Below, piece by piece: positions 1 through 10,751 of a stretch of DNA of 64,000 bases. This stretch comes from Nitrosospira briensis C-128 (GTDB lineage Bacteria; Pseudomonadota; Gammaproteobacteria; Burkholderiales; Nitrosomonadaceae), in NCBI RefSeq assembly GCF_000619905.2, contig NZ_CP012371.1, positions 992,001 through 1,056,000 of the forward strand. Direction: 5' to 3'. Both the position numbers and the translations under genes were made by a program. Below the pieces are notes generated by a model, which was not told the origin of the DNA, searched no databases, and saw nothing but the letters and a program-made list of their open reading frames with translations. The first letter of the stretch is position 1. Every line of letters begins with the position of its first letter.

Positions 1-3000
1 GTTGTCATGCGCAATTCGTTGCGAGCATCCCGCTGCGGGCCGAGCAGCCATTGTCCACGCCGATCACTCACCGCTTGGGTAAGCACGGTTATTACCCGTT
101 TGACAGCCGCATCGGTATCGCCCTCATTGCCGGCCATGCCGCATGCGGCGAGCTGATGCTTGAAGATATCCCGTAACCCGGAAATTTTCGGCGCATTCCA
201 GTTCCCCACGCCATCTTCGGCGATGCGCTGCAGCCAGCGGTGTACGATGTTTCCGATAGTGCGTGCCGTTTCCCCTGCCCATGAATATTCGATCTCGCCC
301 TGAATCGTCGATCCCTGCTGCTGAGCCTTCCACTGTACCGAGAGCGGCGCGACCGGCAGTGTCCACCCTGAGACAAGGCGCCGCAAAGACTGATCGATAG
401 CGTATTCGCCCGCCGCGCGCTGCTCTTTATCATCAACGGCAAATAACCCGCCTGAGGACAGCGCTTGTGCTGCAGCTTCTGCATAAATATGCTCCACCAT
501 TGGCCAGATTTTACTCAGCAGTGTTTTTCCCGCTGGCGGCTTCAGCTCAAAAGGTTCAGAAGAGTCTTCCCCTTCGCGAATACCCGCGCTGCCCAGCAGA
601 TGCAGGCGCTGCCTGGCACGTGTCGCAGCCACGTAGAGCAAACGCCCATCCTCCAGGCATTCCTTCTCACCCTCGAGTTTCTCCAGCCATGAATAAATGC
701 GGTCGGCCTCCCCACCCGTTTCCTGAATCGGCGCGAGCAACAGGTCGTTACCTTCGCCTGGCTCTTCCGTAGCGAGCGCAGGTCGTAAATACTCCATCCA
801 CATGAATAGCTTCTTATCGTTGCCGCGCGATGAGCGGCCAAGACCGGGTACGATCACATGATCGAATTCCAGGCCCTTGGCCTTGTGAATCGTCATGATT
901 TGCAGGGTATCGTCGGCTTTTACGTCAGGTAGCGCGAAAAGCCTGACGAGCCCTTCCTCCAAGGCAGCGACGGTGAGAACGCTACCTTCGTTTTCGTTTG
1001 CTTCGAGGTAATCGAGGTAGGCCGCGGCATCTTCAAAGTCTGTCGCATCTTCAATACAGGCGGGGCCTCCCAGCGCAAGCCATGCTGCCTCAACAGTGTT
1101 CCGCAGCGATTGGCGGCAACGATTAGCCATGCATTCCGCCAACACTTCCCGCACGCGTAGAAGCCGGACATAGCCATCGGCGGAAACCGACGCCATGCGG
1201 GCGTCGTCGTTGATCAATTCCCACACTGTACGATCAGGTGGCTTCGCTCCGCCATCTCTTCTGTCTGCCTGGGCATCGCCAGCGACCACATCAGTAACAT
1301 CGCCAGAAGCGGGTTCGGAACGCACCGATACGAGCGTGTGCATGTCCGCGAGCGTGAGGCCGCACCAAGGAGCGCGCAGCAAAGCGAGCCACGCCATTCG
1401 ATCGGCGGGATGCGCCAGTGCGCGGGTCAACGCCAGCAGATCCTGAACGATGGGCATGCGTGCCAGCCCTTCAATTTCTATCGCGCGAAAACGAATGCCG
1501 GCTTTCTTCAGCCGAGGTATGATTTCACCGAGATGGCTACGGTTGCGCACCAGGATTGCCGTAGTGGAGCCGGGATCATCGCGCTGCGCTTGCGCGACAA
1601 TCTCCACCACTTTTACTGCCTCGGCTGCGTGGTCATCATTGAAAAACGGATGTACGCCGACCCCTGTGCCCTCCAGCAAGCTGCGCGTTGCGATGGATTG
1701 TGCGTAGGATACCGCGCCAAGGGCGATATTCTCCCGTTCCGGCATCACCTGCGAGAACGTGGCGTTGACCCAATCGACGATGCCGCGCTGCGATCTGAAA
1801 TTAGCGGAAAGAGCGCTCGGCTGTAATGCTACATTGCCTATCCCCTCTGCACGGGCTCGGAGGAATAACCCAACCTCAGCCTCGCGGAATCGATAGATGG
1901 ATTGCATGGGGTCGCCGACCGCCAGCACGCTGCGGCCATCCCCCGGTTCCCATCCGGCGGTCAATTTCACGACCAGATCATACTGGCTGATCGATGTATC
2001 CTGGAACTCATCTATCAATAAGTGCCGAATGCGATAGTCGAGCGCGAGTGCAAGATCGGTAGGCATTTCGGGTTCGCCGAGCGCTCGCAGGGCACCTTGC
2101 GCGACTTCGGTAAAGTCCACCTTGTTATGGATTTGAAACACGAGCCTGAGCTGCGCCACCGCACGTGGGAGCAGCCGCATTATCGAGCTGAGCACTTGCC
2201 ATTGCCGTTCGGTGTAAGCAGGAGGCGGAAGCTTTTCACGAATGTCATATAACGCCTGGCGAAGCGCGCCGTCGTCTTGCTCAGCCAGATGCGAAACCAA
2301 TGCCCGCGCCCTGTCCTTCCATGAGTCCGCCATGCCTTTCCTGGCCTTGGGCTCGGGAGGAAAACCCTCTTTCACCGTGTGTTGCTTGCGCCAGGCGCCT
2401 TCTTTTACTTTTGTCAGCAACAGCTCGGCAATGGCATGCCAGCAGGGAACATCCCCCTCGTCATCGCCAGGAAACGTGCTGAGTTCGCAAAGTTGCGCGT
2501 AGTCGACTATAAGCGAATCCCTGCCGCTATCCGCCAGATTGCGCGCAGCGTAGCGCATCAGCTCAACCAGTTCGTCCCGGCTAGAGACAGGAAACAGTGA
2601 ACACAAGCGCCGAAGCGCATCACGGCGTGCGTTCTTCAACGCCTCTTCCAGCTCATCGCGGTCCTTGCCGTGAATATGCCGCAGCCAGTGATCGCGTCGA
2701 GCCAGCATTCCGATGAGCAATATCTCGACGCGTGCCACATCATTGTCGAGATGCTCCAGCAAATGCTCGACATCCTGCGCCACGGCATCATTGTTCTCGA
2801 CAAGACCAACGGTGGCACGCGCTGCTTCGGCATATAAATCTGACGCGTCCTCGATGGTTTCCGGCTGAGAACCAAACTCCGACAGCACAGGCATCTGCCG
2901 TGTCAACGATGCGCACAGCGAATCGAATGTCCGGACACGCAATCGCGCCGGATTATCGAGAATATGCCAGCCAGCGCCGGCGTCCCGCTGCAAAACAGCG

Positions 3001-3350
3001 CCAGCCAGCTCTCGCGTCAGCCTTTCGTACTCGGTTTGAAACGTTTCAGACGGATAAGAGGACGTATCGCGTGCCTGCACAAGCGCCGCCATCAAGCGTT
3101 CACGCATCTCTGCAGCCGCTTTTCGCGTGAATGTAATCGCAACGATTTCTTCCGGCTCATCCACAAGCGTCAACAACTTGAGATAGCGCTGTATCAGAAG
3201 TCCGGTTTTGCCTGATCCGGCCGGTGCCTGAACGATAAAGGAATGGGTCGGATCAAGCGCACGGCGGCGCTCGGCAAAGTCCGGCGCCAAGCCGAGTCCC
3301 TGGCGAGGCGCGAGTTCCGGCATAGAGAACATAGGCGATGTGCTGCTCAT
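1..3350 (-). CDS. UvrD/AddA-like helicase-nuclease subunit (3' end outside window)
   Basis: ATP-dependent DNA helicase expected to work with the nuclease encoded just upstream in double-strand-break processing, as in AddAB. The frame is open from the ATG at 3350 to the window edge (about 1116 codons). Visible superfamily 1 motifs are Walker A QAPAGSGKT (residues 41-49), motif Ia ITFTRKAAAEM, motif II LIDEFQDTS (D447-E448), a VGDPMQSIYRFREA stretch, motif V IMTIHKAKGLEF and motif VI LLYVAATRARQRL. The start ATG overlaps the upstream stop TGA as ATGA, implying translational coupling. The C-terminal end, which would show whether this subunit also carries a RecB-type nuclease domain, lies outside the window. 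Family assignment is firm; the AddA name is by analogy, because beta-proteobacterial pairs of this type are usually annotated only as UvrD helicase plus PD-(D/E)XK protein. Confidence 0.9.
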   Translation of the reverse strand, partial: MSSTSPMFSMPELAPRQGLGLAPDFAERRRALDPTHSFIVQAPAGSGKTGLLIQRYLKLLTLVDEPEEIVAITFTRKAAAEMRERLMAALVQARDTSSYPSETFQTEYERLTRELAGAVLQRDAGAGWHILDNPARLRVRTFDSLCASLTRQMPVLSEFGSQPETIEDASDLYAEAARATVGLVENNDAVAQDVEHLLEHLDNDVARVEILLIGMLARRDHWLRHIHGKDRDELEEALKNARRDALRRLCSLFPVSSRDELVELMRYAARNLADSGRDSLIVDYAQLCELSTFPGDDEGDVPCWHAIAELLLTKVKEGAWRKQHTVKEGFPPEPKARKGMADSWKDRARALVSHLAEQDDGALRQALYDIREKLPPPAYTERQWQVLSSIMRLLPRAVAQLRLVFQIHNKVDFTEVAQGALRALGEPEMPTDLALALDYRIRHLLIDEFQDTSISQYDLVVKLTAGWEPGDGRSVLAVGDPMQSIYRFREAEVGLFLRARAEGIGNVALQPSALSANFRSQRGIVDWVNATFSQVMPERENIALGAVSYAQSIATRSLLEGTGVGVHPFFNDDHAAEAVKVVEIVAQAQRDDPGSTTAILVRNRSHLGEIIPRLKKAGIRFRAIEIEGLARMPIVQDLLALTRALAHPADRMAWLALLRAPWCGLTLADMHTLVSVRSEPASGDVTDVVAGDAQADRRDGGAKPPDRTVWELINDDARMASVSADGYVRLLRVREVLAECMANRCRQSLRNTVEAAWLALGGPACIEDATDFEDAAAYLDYLEANENEGSVLTVAALEEGLVRLFALPDVKADDTLQIMTIHKAKGLEFDHVIVPGLGRSSRGNDKKLFMWMEYLRPALATEEPGEGNDLLLAPIQETGGEADRIYSWLEKLEGEKECLEDGRLLYVAATRARQRLHLLGSAGIREGEDSSEPFELKPPAGKTLLSKIWPMVEHIYAEAAAQALSSGGLFAVDDKEQRAAGEYAIDQSLRRLVSGWTLPVAPLSVQWKAQQQGSTIQGEIEYSWAGETARTIGNIVHRWLQRIAEDGVGNWNAPKISGLRDIFKHQLAACGMAGNEGDTDAAVKRVITVLTQAVSDRRGQWLLGPQRDARNELRMT

Positions 3351-6115
3351 CCTTCCTCTTCCTGCTCGGTAAACTCCTTTCCTGCACGTTCATGAATACG
3401 GCAAACGGATCGCACGTCACAGTAGCGGCAAGTGTGCGGATAGATCTTGGGATCGATTTTGGCATCTCCGTCGATGAAATCGGCCGCGATACGGGCAAGA
3501 TCGGCGTGCCAGGCCGCAACCAGGTCTTCCCACGATCCGTACTGATCAGCCTGGCGTGATTCACCCAGCGCTTTTCCACCCGGCAGCAGATTGCCATCAC
3601 GCGCAAGTGCCGTGAACCGCATCTCTCCCGTTTTAACCTGCGCAAATGCGACCGCAACCGCAGCGGGTTCGGCAGTGACGAGATACAGGGGCAGTTGCGG
3701 TTCTTCCGGACGCTCGCCAAGCATGGCGCTTACCGATGGCGCCCGCGTTTTATAATCGATGATGATACGGCGTCCGTCGCTGAGCTCGTCTACACGATCG
3801 AGCCGCGTCGTCAGTTCAAGCCCGCCGATTTCGATGCTGCGCTTGTCTTCGATAGCAATGACCGCAAAGTCATTCCGCTTCCTGTCTTCGTTGAGCCATT
3901 CTTGTGCCAACCGCACCAGGCGCCGCTGCTCGATCACTGCAAAACGCCCTGAAAGCATAGCTGGACGGTCGCGATGGATATGCGCGATCGCATCTTTCGC
4001 GGCCTGCATGAGCATCGCTTCCAGATCGTCATCACTCATGGCATCAAGCACATTTTTGGTTTTGAGCTGGCTCCAAACCTGTGCGAGCACATGATGCACC
4101 AGTATGCCGCGCTGTATTGCATCCAGCCCGGTGCCCGGCAATTTCGTTCCGGATGCGCCCAATCGATGGACAGCGAATGCCCGGAATGGGCAGGCGGCCT
4201 GATCTTTTATCACCGCCATGCCGCCACTGGCCATACCGTTAGCGCCATTGCCTGCACCTATTGCCGGTGCTTTGTCATTTTTTATGCATTCAAGCCGGCT
4301 TGCGCGATGGATCAGGTCGCGGTGACTTGCATAATCGGGTAGCTCAAGCTCACAAACGGCAATATCCGCTATCAGCGGGCTGGGCGCGAGTGCCCGCCCA
4401 TCGCGGCCGTTGCCATGCCGTGGATGACTCAGGATGACTTCGTTCGCTGCCGACAACCATGCATCGGTAAACCGGGACGCAAGCGCCAGGGAAGCGCCGG
4501 CTGAACCTCGCGGCAATCCGGCGGCTTGCTGAAGTTCGATCGGCAGAAAAGGATTGGGACGTGGTTGCGGCGGCCAGGCTTCGTCAGACAAGCCCATTAC
4601 CCAAAGATGATCGAACGTCATGCCGGCGGCTTCGAGAACGCCGAGTATCTGGATGGGAACATTCGGCGTCTCAGGCTGGAACGACACCTCGGCAGCCATA
4701 TGGCGCAAACGCGATAGTGCTTTGCCGTAGCTGGCGTACGGCATGACGCTGCCGAGGGCGGCGAAGTCGGCGAGAACCTCATGCCATTTCTTCAATGTCT
4801 GATATTCCGCTGAATCCAGAGCGCGTTCGCCAGGAAAACCGGCGATCCTCAAAACCTCGGAAATAACCCTGGCCAGCGCTGAGGGCGCTTGCGAACCGCG
4901 CAGCTTTACTTTGCGGAGCTCGGCATAGGCCGACAGAACCTCCACTAGAACCGGGCAGCTTTCACCGCCATATTCGCGCTCGATAAGAGCAAGCAGCCGT
5001 TCAAGTGTAATTGTAGACTCGGTACGATTGCGCAGTTGAGCATCGAGGCTTGCGCGCTGCGCCATTTCAGTTTCGCCGCCGCTGAGAAAGGGCGATCGGA
5101 GCAAGAGGCTCGCGCGCTCGAATCCGATTTCTCCCTCGCCGAGTTCGAGTATCAGGAAAGCGGCGTTTATCAGAGGATACGAAACCAGAGCCTTGCCAAG
5201 CGATGCATTAAACGGCAATACGCGCTTGGCCGCACCCGGTAGTGATCGCTGGACATCGGGCTCCATCAGCGAACTGAAGATGCGCAGGATGGCACTTCGA
5301 TGCTCTGAAAAGGTCGGAACGACAACGCCAATGCGAGCGGAGCCATTTGCTTCGATTCGTGCCCGTGCCCAAGCCGCCGCGCAATAAATCTCCTCACCGG
5401 CGTCGTCGTATTGCACACGTCGCGAACCGGGATTTTGCGGCGACTGTTGCGGCTGCGGTTGCGCCAGCATTACTTCACAGCCCGCATCCTCAAGCTTGAC
5501 CAACAAGGCTGCCTGTTGCGGTGTAATGATATCGAAACCATAGCAGATCAAGCGCTTCGGCTTATTGATTTCAGGCCGCAGGCACAGCCCGGCTACGAGA
5601 TCGCAAAGCCGTGCGCGATCGGTCTGCCGTGCGCGGCGGGTTGTTTCCTCGTAGTATCGCGACCAATCCCGAAATGCCTTGCCATCTTCGTTCAGCGGGA
5701 AATTCCCGAGCCGCGGGATAAAGTGCCATGCATGGGCGAGCTGCCACGCCTCACGAGCAAGCCGTGCGGCCTCCGCGACGGCAAGCAAAACCGTGCCCGT
5801 ATCCGAACGGGCAATGGCATCTTCCCATAGAACCTGCTCCTGAGCGGGCCTGAGCAACGCGGGCAGATGAGAGGCTTGCGCGAAGTAAAGCGCGTCCTCG
5901 TAGATACGTTCGATGAATGTGGAGATCGGCAGGATATCCGCCGAATCCCAGGCAGAAATGCCTTCGGCTGACCGCGCTCCATCGAACTCGTGTTTCAGCG
6001 CGGCTGCGAGTCGCCGATTAGGCGTGACGATCGTGACGCCATCTACTAGGCCGACGTCACGGCTCGCAAAAATTTCCGTCAGAAGAACTTGGGGAAAATT
6101 CAGAATGGAGGACAT
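3347..6115 (-). CDS. PD-(D/E)XK nuclease family protein, AddB-like
   Basis: Predicted partner of the downstream helicase in DNA end resection. The 922-residue protein has an inactivated-helicase-like N-terminal half and a C-terminal RecB-type nuclease domain with the IDYKT motif (residues 786-790, D787 and K789), preceded by LTTRLDRVDEL. Four cysteines match the AddB/Cas4 iron-sulfur arrangement: C642 in CPFRAF at the start of the nuclease domain, and C896, C899 and C905 in the C-terminal CRYCDVRSVC segment. The Fe-S cluster is inferred from this pattern. The gene ends in an ATGA overlap with the helicase start, so the two are one transcription and translation unit. The ferredoxin gene ends 25 bp upstream and may be co-transcribed. 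Confidence 0.87.
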   Translation of the reverse strand: MSSILNFPQVLLTEIFASRDVGLVDGVTIVTPNRRLAAALKHEFDGARSAEGISAWDSADILPISTFIERIYEDALYFAQASHLPALLRPAQEQVLWEDAIARSDTGTVLLAVAEAARLAREAWQLAHAWHFIPRLGNFPLNEDGKAFRDWSRYYEETTRRARQTDRARLCDLVAGLCLRPEINKPKRLICYGFDIITPQQAALLVKLEDAGCEVMLAQPQPQQSPQNPGSRRVQYDDAGEEIYCAAAWARARIEANGSARIGVVVPTFSEHRSAILRIFSSLMEPDVQRSLPGAAKRVLPFNASLGKALVSYPLINAAFLILELGEGEIGFERASLLLRSPFLSGGETEMAQRASLDAQLRNRTESTITLERLLALIEREYGGESCPVLVEVLSAYAELRKVKLRGSQAPSALARVISEVLRIAGFPGERALDSAEYQTLKKWHEVLADFAALGSVMPYASYGKALSRLRHMAAEVSFQPETPNVPIQILGVLEAAGMTFDHLWVMGLSDEAWPPQPRPNPFLPIELQQAAGLPRGSAGASLALASRFTDAWLSAANEVILSHPRHGNGRDGRALAPSPLIADIAVCELELPDYASHRDLIHRASRLECIKNDKAPAIGAGNGANGMASGGMAVIKDQAACPFRAFAVHRLGASGTKLPGTGLDAIQRGILVHHVLAQVWSQLKTKNVLDAMSDDDLEAMLMQAAKDAIAHIHRDRPAMLSGRFAVIEQRRLVRLAQEWLNEDRKRNDFAVIAIEDKRSIEIGGLELTTRLDRVDELSDGRRIIIDYKTRAPSVSAMLGERPEEPQLPLYLVTAEPAAVAVAFAQVKTGEMRFTALARDGNLLPGGKALGESRQADQYGSWEDLVAAWHADLARIAADFIDGDAKIDPKIYPHTCRYCDVRSVCRIHERAGKEFTEQEEEG

Positions 6116-6140
6116 GCGGCAGAAAACGACCGCTGCCGGA

Positions 6141-6464
6141 TCAGCGTTCCAGCTTGTCCAGTTTCCCGGTTACCTTTGCCCAGTCATCGGCATCGGGGGG
6201 AGAATCTTTTTTCTCGATGATGGGTTTCCATGCTTTCGATAACTCAGCGTTGAGTGCGGTGAAATGCTGCTGATCCGTCGGCACGTCATCCTCGGCATAA
6301 ATTGCATCCACTGGACATTCAGCTACACACAGGGTGCAATCAATACATTCATCCGGATCAATTACCAGAAAATTAGGCCCCTCGCGAAAGCAATCCACCG
6401 GGCACACATCTACACAATCAGTGTATTTGCACTTGATACAGCTTTCAGTTACTACATAGGTCAT
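6141..6464 (-). CDS. fdxA: 7Fe ferredoxin (3Fe-4S/4Fe-4S)
   Basis: Small cytoplasmic electron carrier of 107 residues. Nine cysteines fall in two ferredoxin motifs: C9, C12, C17, C21 and C25 in the N-terminal cluster region, and C40, C43, C46 and C50 in the second, [12 protein letters not shown]. This is the FdxA-type pattern with one [3Fe-4S] and one [4Fe-4S] cluster, followed by the usual C-terminal extension of about 50 residues. The ATG is preceded by AAGGA at a normal distance. It is the first of three minus-strand genes with the AddAB-like pair. Its redox partner cannot be deduced from the sequence. Confidence 0.93.
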   Translation of the reverse strand: MTYVVTESCIKCKYTDCVDVCPVDCFREGPNFLVIDPDECIDCTLCVAECPVDAIYAEDDVPTDQQHFTALNAELSKAWKPIIEKKDSPPDADDWAKVTGKLDKLER

Positions 6465-6717
6465 GACGGATCCTTGCTGGGCTCTTTGAGAATTCGCAAT
6501 TTTACCAGAAATTTTACGAATGCCGCTATAACTCTACAACCCAGACCAGCCTGCCAGTATGGGTTTAAGGTGCGAAGCAAGCTGGGATACCACTGCTGAA
6601 AGCGGAGTATGCCACACTGTATATAATAGCCCTACAGGATGGGCTGCGGCCCGGCCGCCTTTTCTTTTTGCACGTTTGTACTTGAGCGTTTGTATAATTC
6701 CGACCTATCCGCCGCGG

Positions 6718-8752
6718 CTACGGAAGGTGTCCCGCCACGACATTTTGTTTTGCATTGATCGCCAACGAGATAACCAATGCGCCAACTATCACCGGCCATT
6801 GCAATTTCAGTGTCACAGCCTGCATGATTTTCTCGAATCCCTCTTCCGACTGCGATACCGAGTAATAAGGCTGTGCGTGTAATTCGGCTGGAACAGATAC
6901 TTTCAGCTCGACACTTCCTCCCAGCACATCATCATCGAGCATTATATCGGTCATGGCGGACAACTCGAGTAGTTGACCGAAACCACCCGGAATTTGTCCC
7001 CGGTAAATATAGCGCCCCCCCCCAGCCATCGCAACTTGGCATTGCAAGGTTGATCTCGGTACAGAATACGCCCTCCGCTTCAGCGGCGAAAAAATATGAC
7101 ACCTGCAACCAGTTGCCCGCAAGTGCAATACTTTTTTTTACGTATTGCGAATACACCTCCGTCTGGCAAATTGAATCATCAGCACTGGATGGCTCATGCC
7201 GATAGGTTATGAATTCGCCATTCAGGCGATCCACGAACAACCCACGAGCGTGGTCGTCGGCCACCATATCTCCGGCAGTTATCTTATTCTTGAAGCTGAG
7301 CCGTTCATGCGCCGAGGCGATCCCGGCACCGCTGTGCCCATGCGGGCTATCTTCGCGTTGATGGATTTTTCGATAATAATGCTCAGCCTGGCGCCGCAAC
7401 GTATCGCCAAAATTATGCGTCAGCAGATAGGAATCCAGTTCGCAAATGATGCCTCCGTCATTCATCTTCAACACCGCCTGGATTTTACCGGTCTGCAGAT
7501 ACATTTCCTCGATCCCATCGAGATCGGTATCTTCCAGAAATCTTGCCGGGCGGGGGGCGCAGGCGTCAAGCATCGCTTCCAGCTCGACGATGGCTTTAAA
7601 TACCGCGCGTCTGAGATGAGGGAGATACAAGCCTCCAAACAAGCCATGCCAATATGCATCATTAGCCTGGGACTCATACAGCTTATGCTTCATGGCAACG
7701 CTACGTTGCCGCTCCGGCAGCGAGGCCAGCCGCCGGGAAAGGCCCAGCATGCGTTTGTGCATCCAGTTGGATTCGGGATAGCGCGAAAAAAAATTTTTCC
7801 AGATACCACCGCGCAGGAACGCCTTGTTGCCGTCATACCAACCCACTGCCTTGGCCTGCTGCACCAGGTCGGCATAAATATTGGCGGGCCCTGCAGGAAG
7901 TGTCCACTCGTTCATTTCCATATATGAAGTGGTTGGGAGATACACTACACCCCGGGTTTTCTCGGCAGCATGATAGTCCCGGTAGTGCTGGGGACGAATT
8001 ATGGGTGACGCCAGCACCCCTTGGATAAAGGTATCAAGCCAGCCTTTTTCATATACCCACTGATAAGTTTCCGGCCAGATACCGAATTTTTCGATATCGT
8101 CAAAATAGACGGCGGCGTTGCCATGGCCGGTTGTACTGTTTTCAGCCAGAGACTCTATGTACGCTATTGCTTCATCCGCCGGAGAAAACGGCAACCGGTA
8201 ACGCAGCGCTTCGGAAATGGGAAACAGATCGAGTTTGCGCTCGTCCTCTTCGGTAGTGAAATAACCGTCCAGTTCCGCCGCTGTTTTGCCAGCACAAAGA
8301 AAATGATAATCGTCCACGATCACGTAGCGGATGCCACAATCCGCTAACGCCGGAACTACCGTTGCTTCCCACACGCGCTCGGTCAGCCACGCACCTTGCG
8401 GGCGCCGCCCCAACTTCCTCTCCAGCTTATCGGAAAATGTCTGTATTTGCCCGATGCGATCGCGGTTTGGAATCGCAGCCAGGACCGGCTCTGTATCGCC
8501 CGCACCGAATAGCTCGACCTGACCGCGCATCACCATGTCCCGAAGCAGCGCCATGTCTTCCGGATAGTGATCAAACAGATAGTCCAGCAACCAGCCGGAA
8601 ATATGCACCGCAAAACAAAAGCTGGGATATCGGTGAAGGACTTGCAGGAAAGGCCGATAACAACGCAGGTGGGCATCAGCCAGCACCTCTGGAAAATTGC
8701 CGACCGGTTGGTGAGCATGAACGCCGAAAAGCAGGGAGACGGATCGGGACAT
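6718..8752 (-). pseudogene. GH57 alpha-amylase/4-alpha-glucanotransferase, frameshifted near the 3' end
   Basis: GH57 enzyme acting on alpha-1,4-glucans, expected to serve glycogen turnover. The first frame runs from the ATG at 8752 (SD AGGAGA) to a stop at 6932 (606 aa). It carries the N-terminal FGVHAHQP motif, the nucleophile segment GAWLTERVWE and the acid/base segment VYFDDIEKFG. After SCDGWGG the first frame turns into unrelated sequence. The frame shifted by one base continues with RYIYRGQIPGGFGQ and a coherent beta-rich C-terminal domain down to 6718. The switch lies in a run of nine G on the coding strand (C9 at 7015-7023); with eight G the protein would read DGWGGRYIY without interruption. 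This may be a real mutation, slipped-strand variation or a sequencing error. The last 80-90 residues of the C-terminal domain are lost, not the catalytic core. Confidence 0.8.
7015..7023 (-). repeat. G9 homopolymer at the GH57 frameshift
   Basis: Nine consecutive C on the plus strand, read as G9 in the GH57 gene. It is the exact point where the reading frame must change by one base to keep the family C-terminus. Confidence 0.9.
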
Positions 8753-8931
8753 CGAGTTCTCCTCAGAGAAAGCTTAGCCACTCGCTAGCGCCGCTACTTC
8801 CGGCCCAGGCTGGCGCTGGTCAGGTGAAATGTATCATGTTGCGTTATGTGGCCTGGAAAACCAACTTGGCTTTTCCTGGTCGAAATATCGCTCTCGGGCT
8901 TGCGCCGGCAATAGTGCGCTGCAGGTTTTCT

Positions 8932-10635
8932 TCAAGAGGCGCGCCGCATTGTGCCCGAATCTTGAGCCACAACGCCGCCGCCGTGGCTGATAGGCTGATG
9001 TACGGATACGGGTACCGGCAATTTCAGTAAAGAATAGAGATTAGCCAGATTGTCCCGGAATAATTGATCAAAGCTCGACACTACGCTCGGCGGATTGTAA
9101 TCACCTAGCCACCAGAACCAGTCGGAGCTTTCGCAGGAAGCGAGTTGACGTTCGGCCTTAGCTCTTTCCTCGTCGGTCAAGCGTTTGCTTTGCATCACCA
9201 GGTCATAACTGTGCTTGGCCGCACAGAGCAAATCCCAGGCACGGTTTTTGTCCTGATCGCCGATCCATGTGGAAAACGTTCCATACACCCAGCTCCCTGC
9301 CGTCAATACCGGCAAGTGGGCGACATCAGCCTGCTGGATGGTTCCCAGATAATCCTTATAAGTAGTCACCTCGATTGCGGGGTGATTTTCAAGAATTCCG
9401 TAGAGATCATTGAGAAAGTAATAGCCGTTGTAAGGATAGTATTCCCACGCATTCTCGCCATCGAGAATAATACTTACCACTGGATTTTCCCCGGATAATG
9501 CGTTGCGGCCGATATCTTCGAGAGAGTGCACCAAATGCTCGGCAGCATCTCGCCCAAACCACTTCGAGTACTCGAAGCCGATCATGTCGGATAGTCTTTC
9601 GTCGCGGAAGAAGCACGTGACGCTATTGGCCTTACCTTCCACATGATAGGGCTTGTAGAGGTAGCGGCCTCGTTCCGGCAAGGGTCTGCCCCCATACGAT
9701 TTGCGCAGGCTATTCGCCAGCACGTTTTCACCGCTGGCGCTCCATTGACAATCGTGGTCCGCAAGAATCTCGAGCATGGCCGCTGATATCGCACCTTCCG
9801 CGGGCCATACGCCGCAGGGCGTTATCCCGAAGCGACGCGCATGACTCTCGATAGCTGATGTCAACTGAAACGCGACACGGCCTTTCCCTCCGGGATAACA
9901 GCTTTCCACCGGCAGGTGCACGTCGGGCATGTTATCGCGCGCGGAAGAAAAGTCTATCAATAGCGGAGCCAGGGGGTGGTAATGCGGCGTGGTGGACAAT
10001 TCGATCTGGCCGGACTCAGCCAGCTTGCGATAGCGAGGAATCAATCCCTGTATCAAGTCCCCGATCACATTGAGCAAGTCTAGCCGGTCGGCATGGCTGA
10101 AGCCTCTGTCCTGCGTCATCAATCGCACTACCGCCTCATTGGTCCTGCGTACGCTCTCTCCTGTCCATGCCAGGTGATACCACATGATCAGGTCCGCCAG
10201 ATACTGGCCCGAAAGATAGGACAGTTCCGCCTCACCGCGAGCCCGCAATGTTTCGTGCATATCATGCAACCGCTTGCAGGTCGGGTACGGTTGCATCATG
10301 GTGACGTGATTGCTGCGAAAACAACTGTCGAACGCCCGTATGCGATCTCGCGCGGAAACCTGTTCCAGATCGGGCGCCGCCAGCAAGCGCAAGAGCGGGT
10401 CCCGAAACTGACCCGACGCGAACTGTGCCGCATAATCCTCCAGTTGATCCAGCAGTACCGGCACGAAATTCACCACCGCTTTTATGGACGGATGCGCTTC
10501 AAGGTGGGACACCATGTCGCTGTAGTCCTTGATGGCGTGCAGATACACCCATGGCAACGTAAACTCGCCAGTTTCGTAATTGCGATAATCAGGCTGGTGC
10601 ATATGCCACAGCAAGACTAAATGTATTGGTTGCAT
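8932..10635 (-). CDS. GH57 family glycoside hydrolase (alpha-amylase type)
   Basis: Second GH57 enzyme, predicted to cut or transfer alpha-1,4-glucan chains in the cytoplasm. No signal peptide is seen. Family motifs are LWHMHQPDY near the N-terminus, the nucleophile region GVWPAEGAIS (E280 from the ATG), the acid/base region SIILDGENAWEYY and the C-terminal DWFWWLGDYN stretch. The ATG at 10635 (567 aa) is preferred because it starts just before the first conserved beta strand; an in-frame TTG at 10671 would add 12 residues. The gene lies about 115 bp downstream of glgC and upstream of the other GH57 gene on the same strand, suggesting a glgC-GH57-GH57 operon. Substrate (amylase, glucanotransferase or branching type) cannot be settled by eye. 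Confidence 0.85.
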   Translation of the reverse strand: MQPIHLVLLWHMHQPDYRNYETGEFTLPWVYLHAIKDYSDMVSHLEAHPSIKAVVNFVPVLLDQLEDYAAQFASGQFRDPLLRLLAAPDLEQVSARDRIRAFDSCFRSNHVTMMQPYPTCKRLHDMHETLRARGEAELSYLSGQYLADLIMWYHLAWTGESVRRTNEAVVRLMTQDRGFSHADRLDLLNVIGDLIQGLIPRYRKLAESGQIELSTTPHYHPLAPLLIDFSSARDNMPDVHLPVESCYPGGKGRVAFQLTSAIESHARRFGITPCGVWPAEGAISAAMLEILADHDCQWSASGENVLANSLRKSYGGRPLPERGRYLYKPYHVEGKANSVTCFFRDERLSDMIGFEYSKWFGRDAAEHLVHSLEDIGRNALSGENPVVSIILDGENAWEYYPYNGYYFLNDLYGILENHPAIEVTTYKDYLGTIQQADVAHLPVLTAGSWVYGTFSTWIGDQDKNRAWDLLCAAKHSYDLVMQSKRLTDEERAKAERQLASCESSDWFWWLGDYNPPSVVSSFDQLFRDNLANLYSLLKLPVPVSVHQPISHGGGVVAQDSGTMRRAS

Positions 10636-10751
10636 TTCTATCTGACCCGATGGAAGTAGGCGTCTGGACAAGCCCTGCGTTCGGCACGGAACCTGTCGAT
10701 CGCCACAAATTGTTCGCTTTATGCGCTCACTGTCTTATTTCATCCTGCTTA

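Noticed and set aside
6604-6690. Possible small RNA with TATAAT and a GCGGC-CCG-GCCGC hairpin plus T-rich tail
   Set aside because: The stem is short, the putative transcript would be only about 40 nt and no -35 box is seen; too weak to list as a gene.
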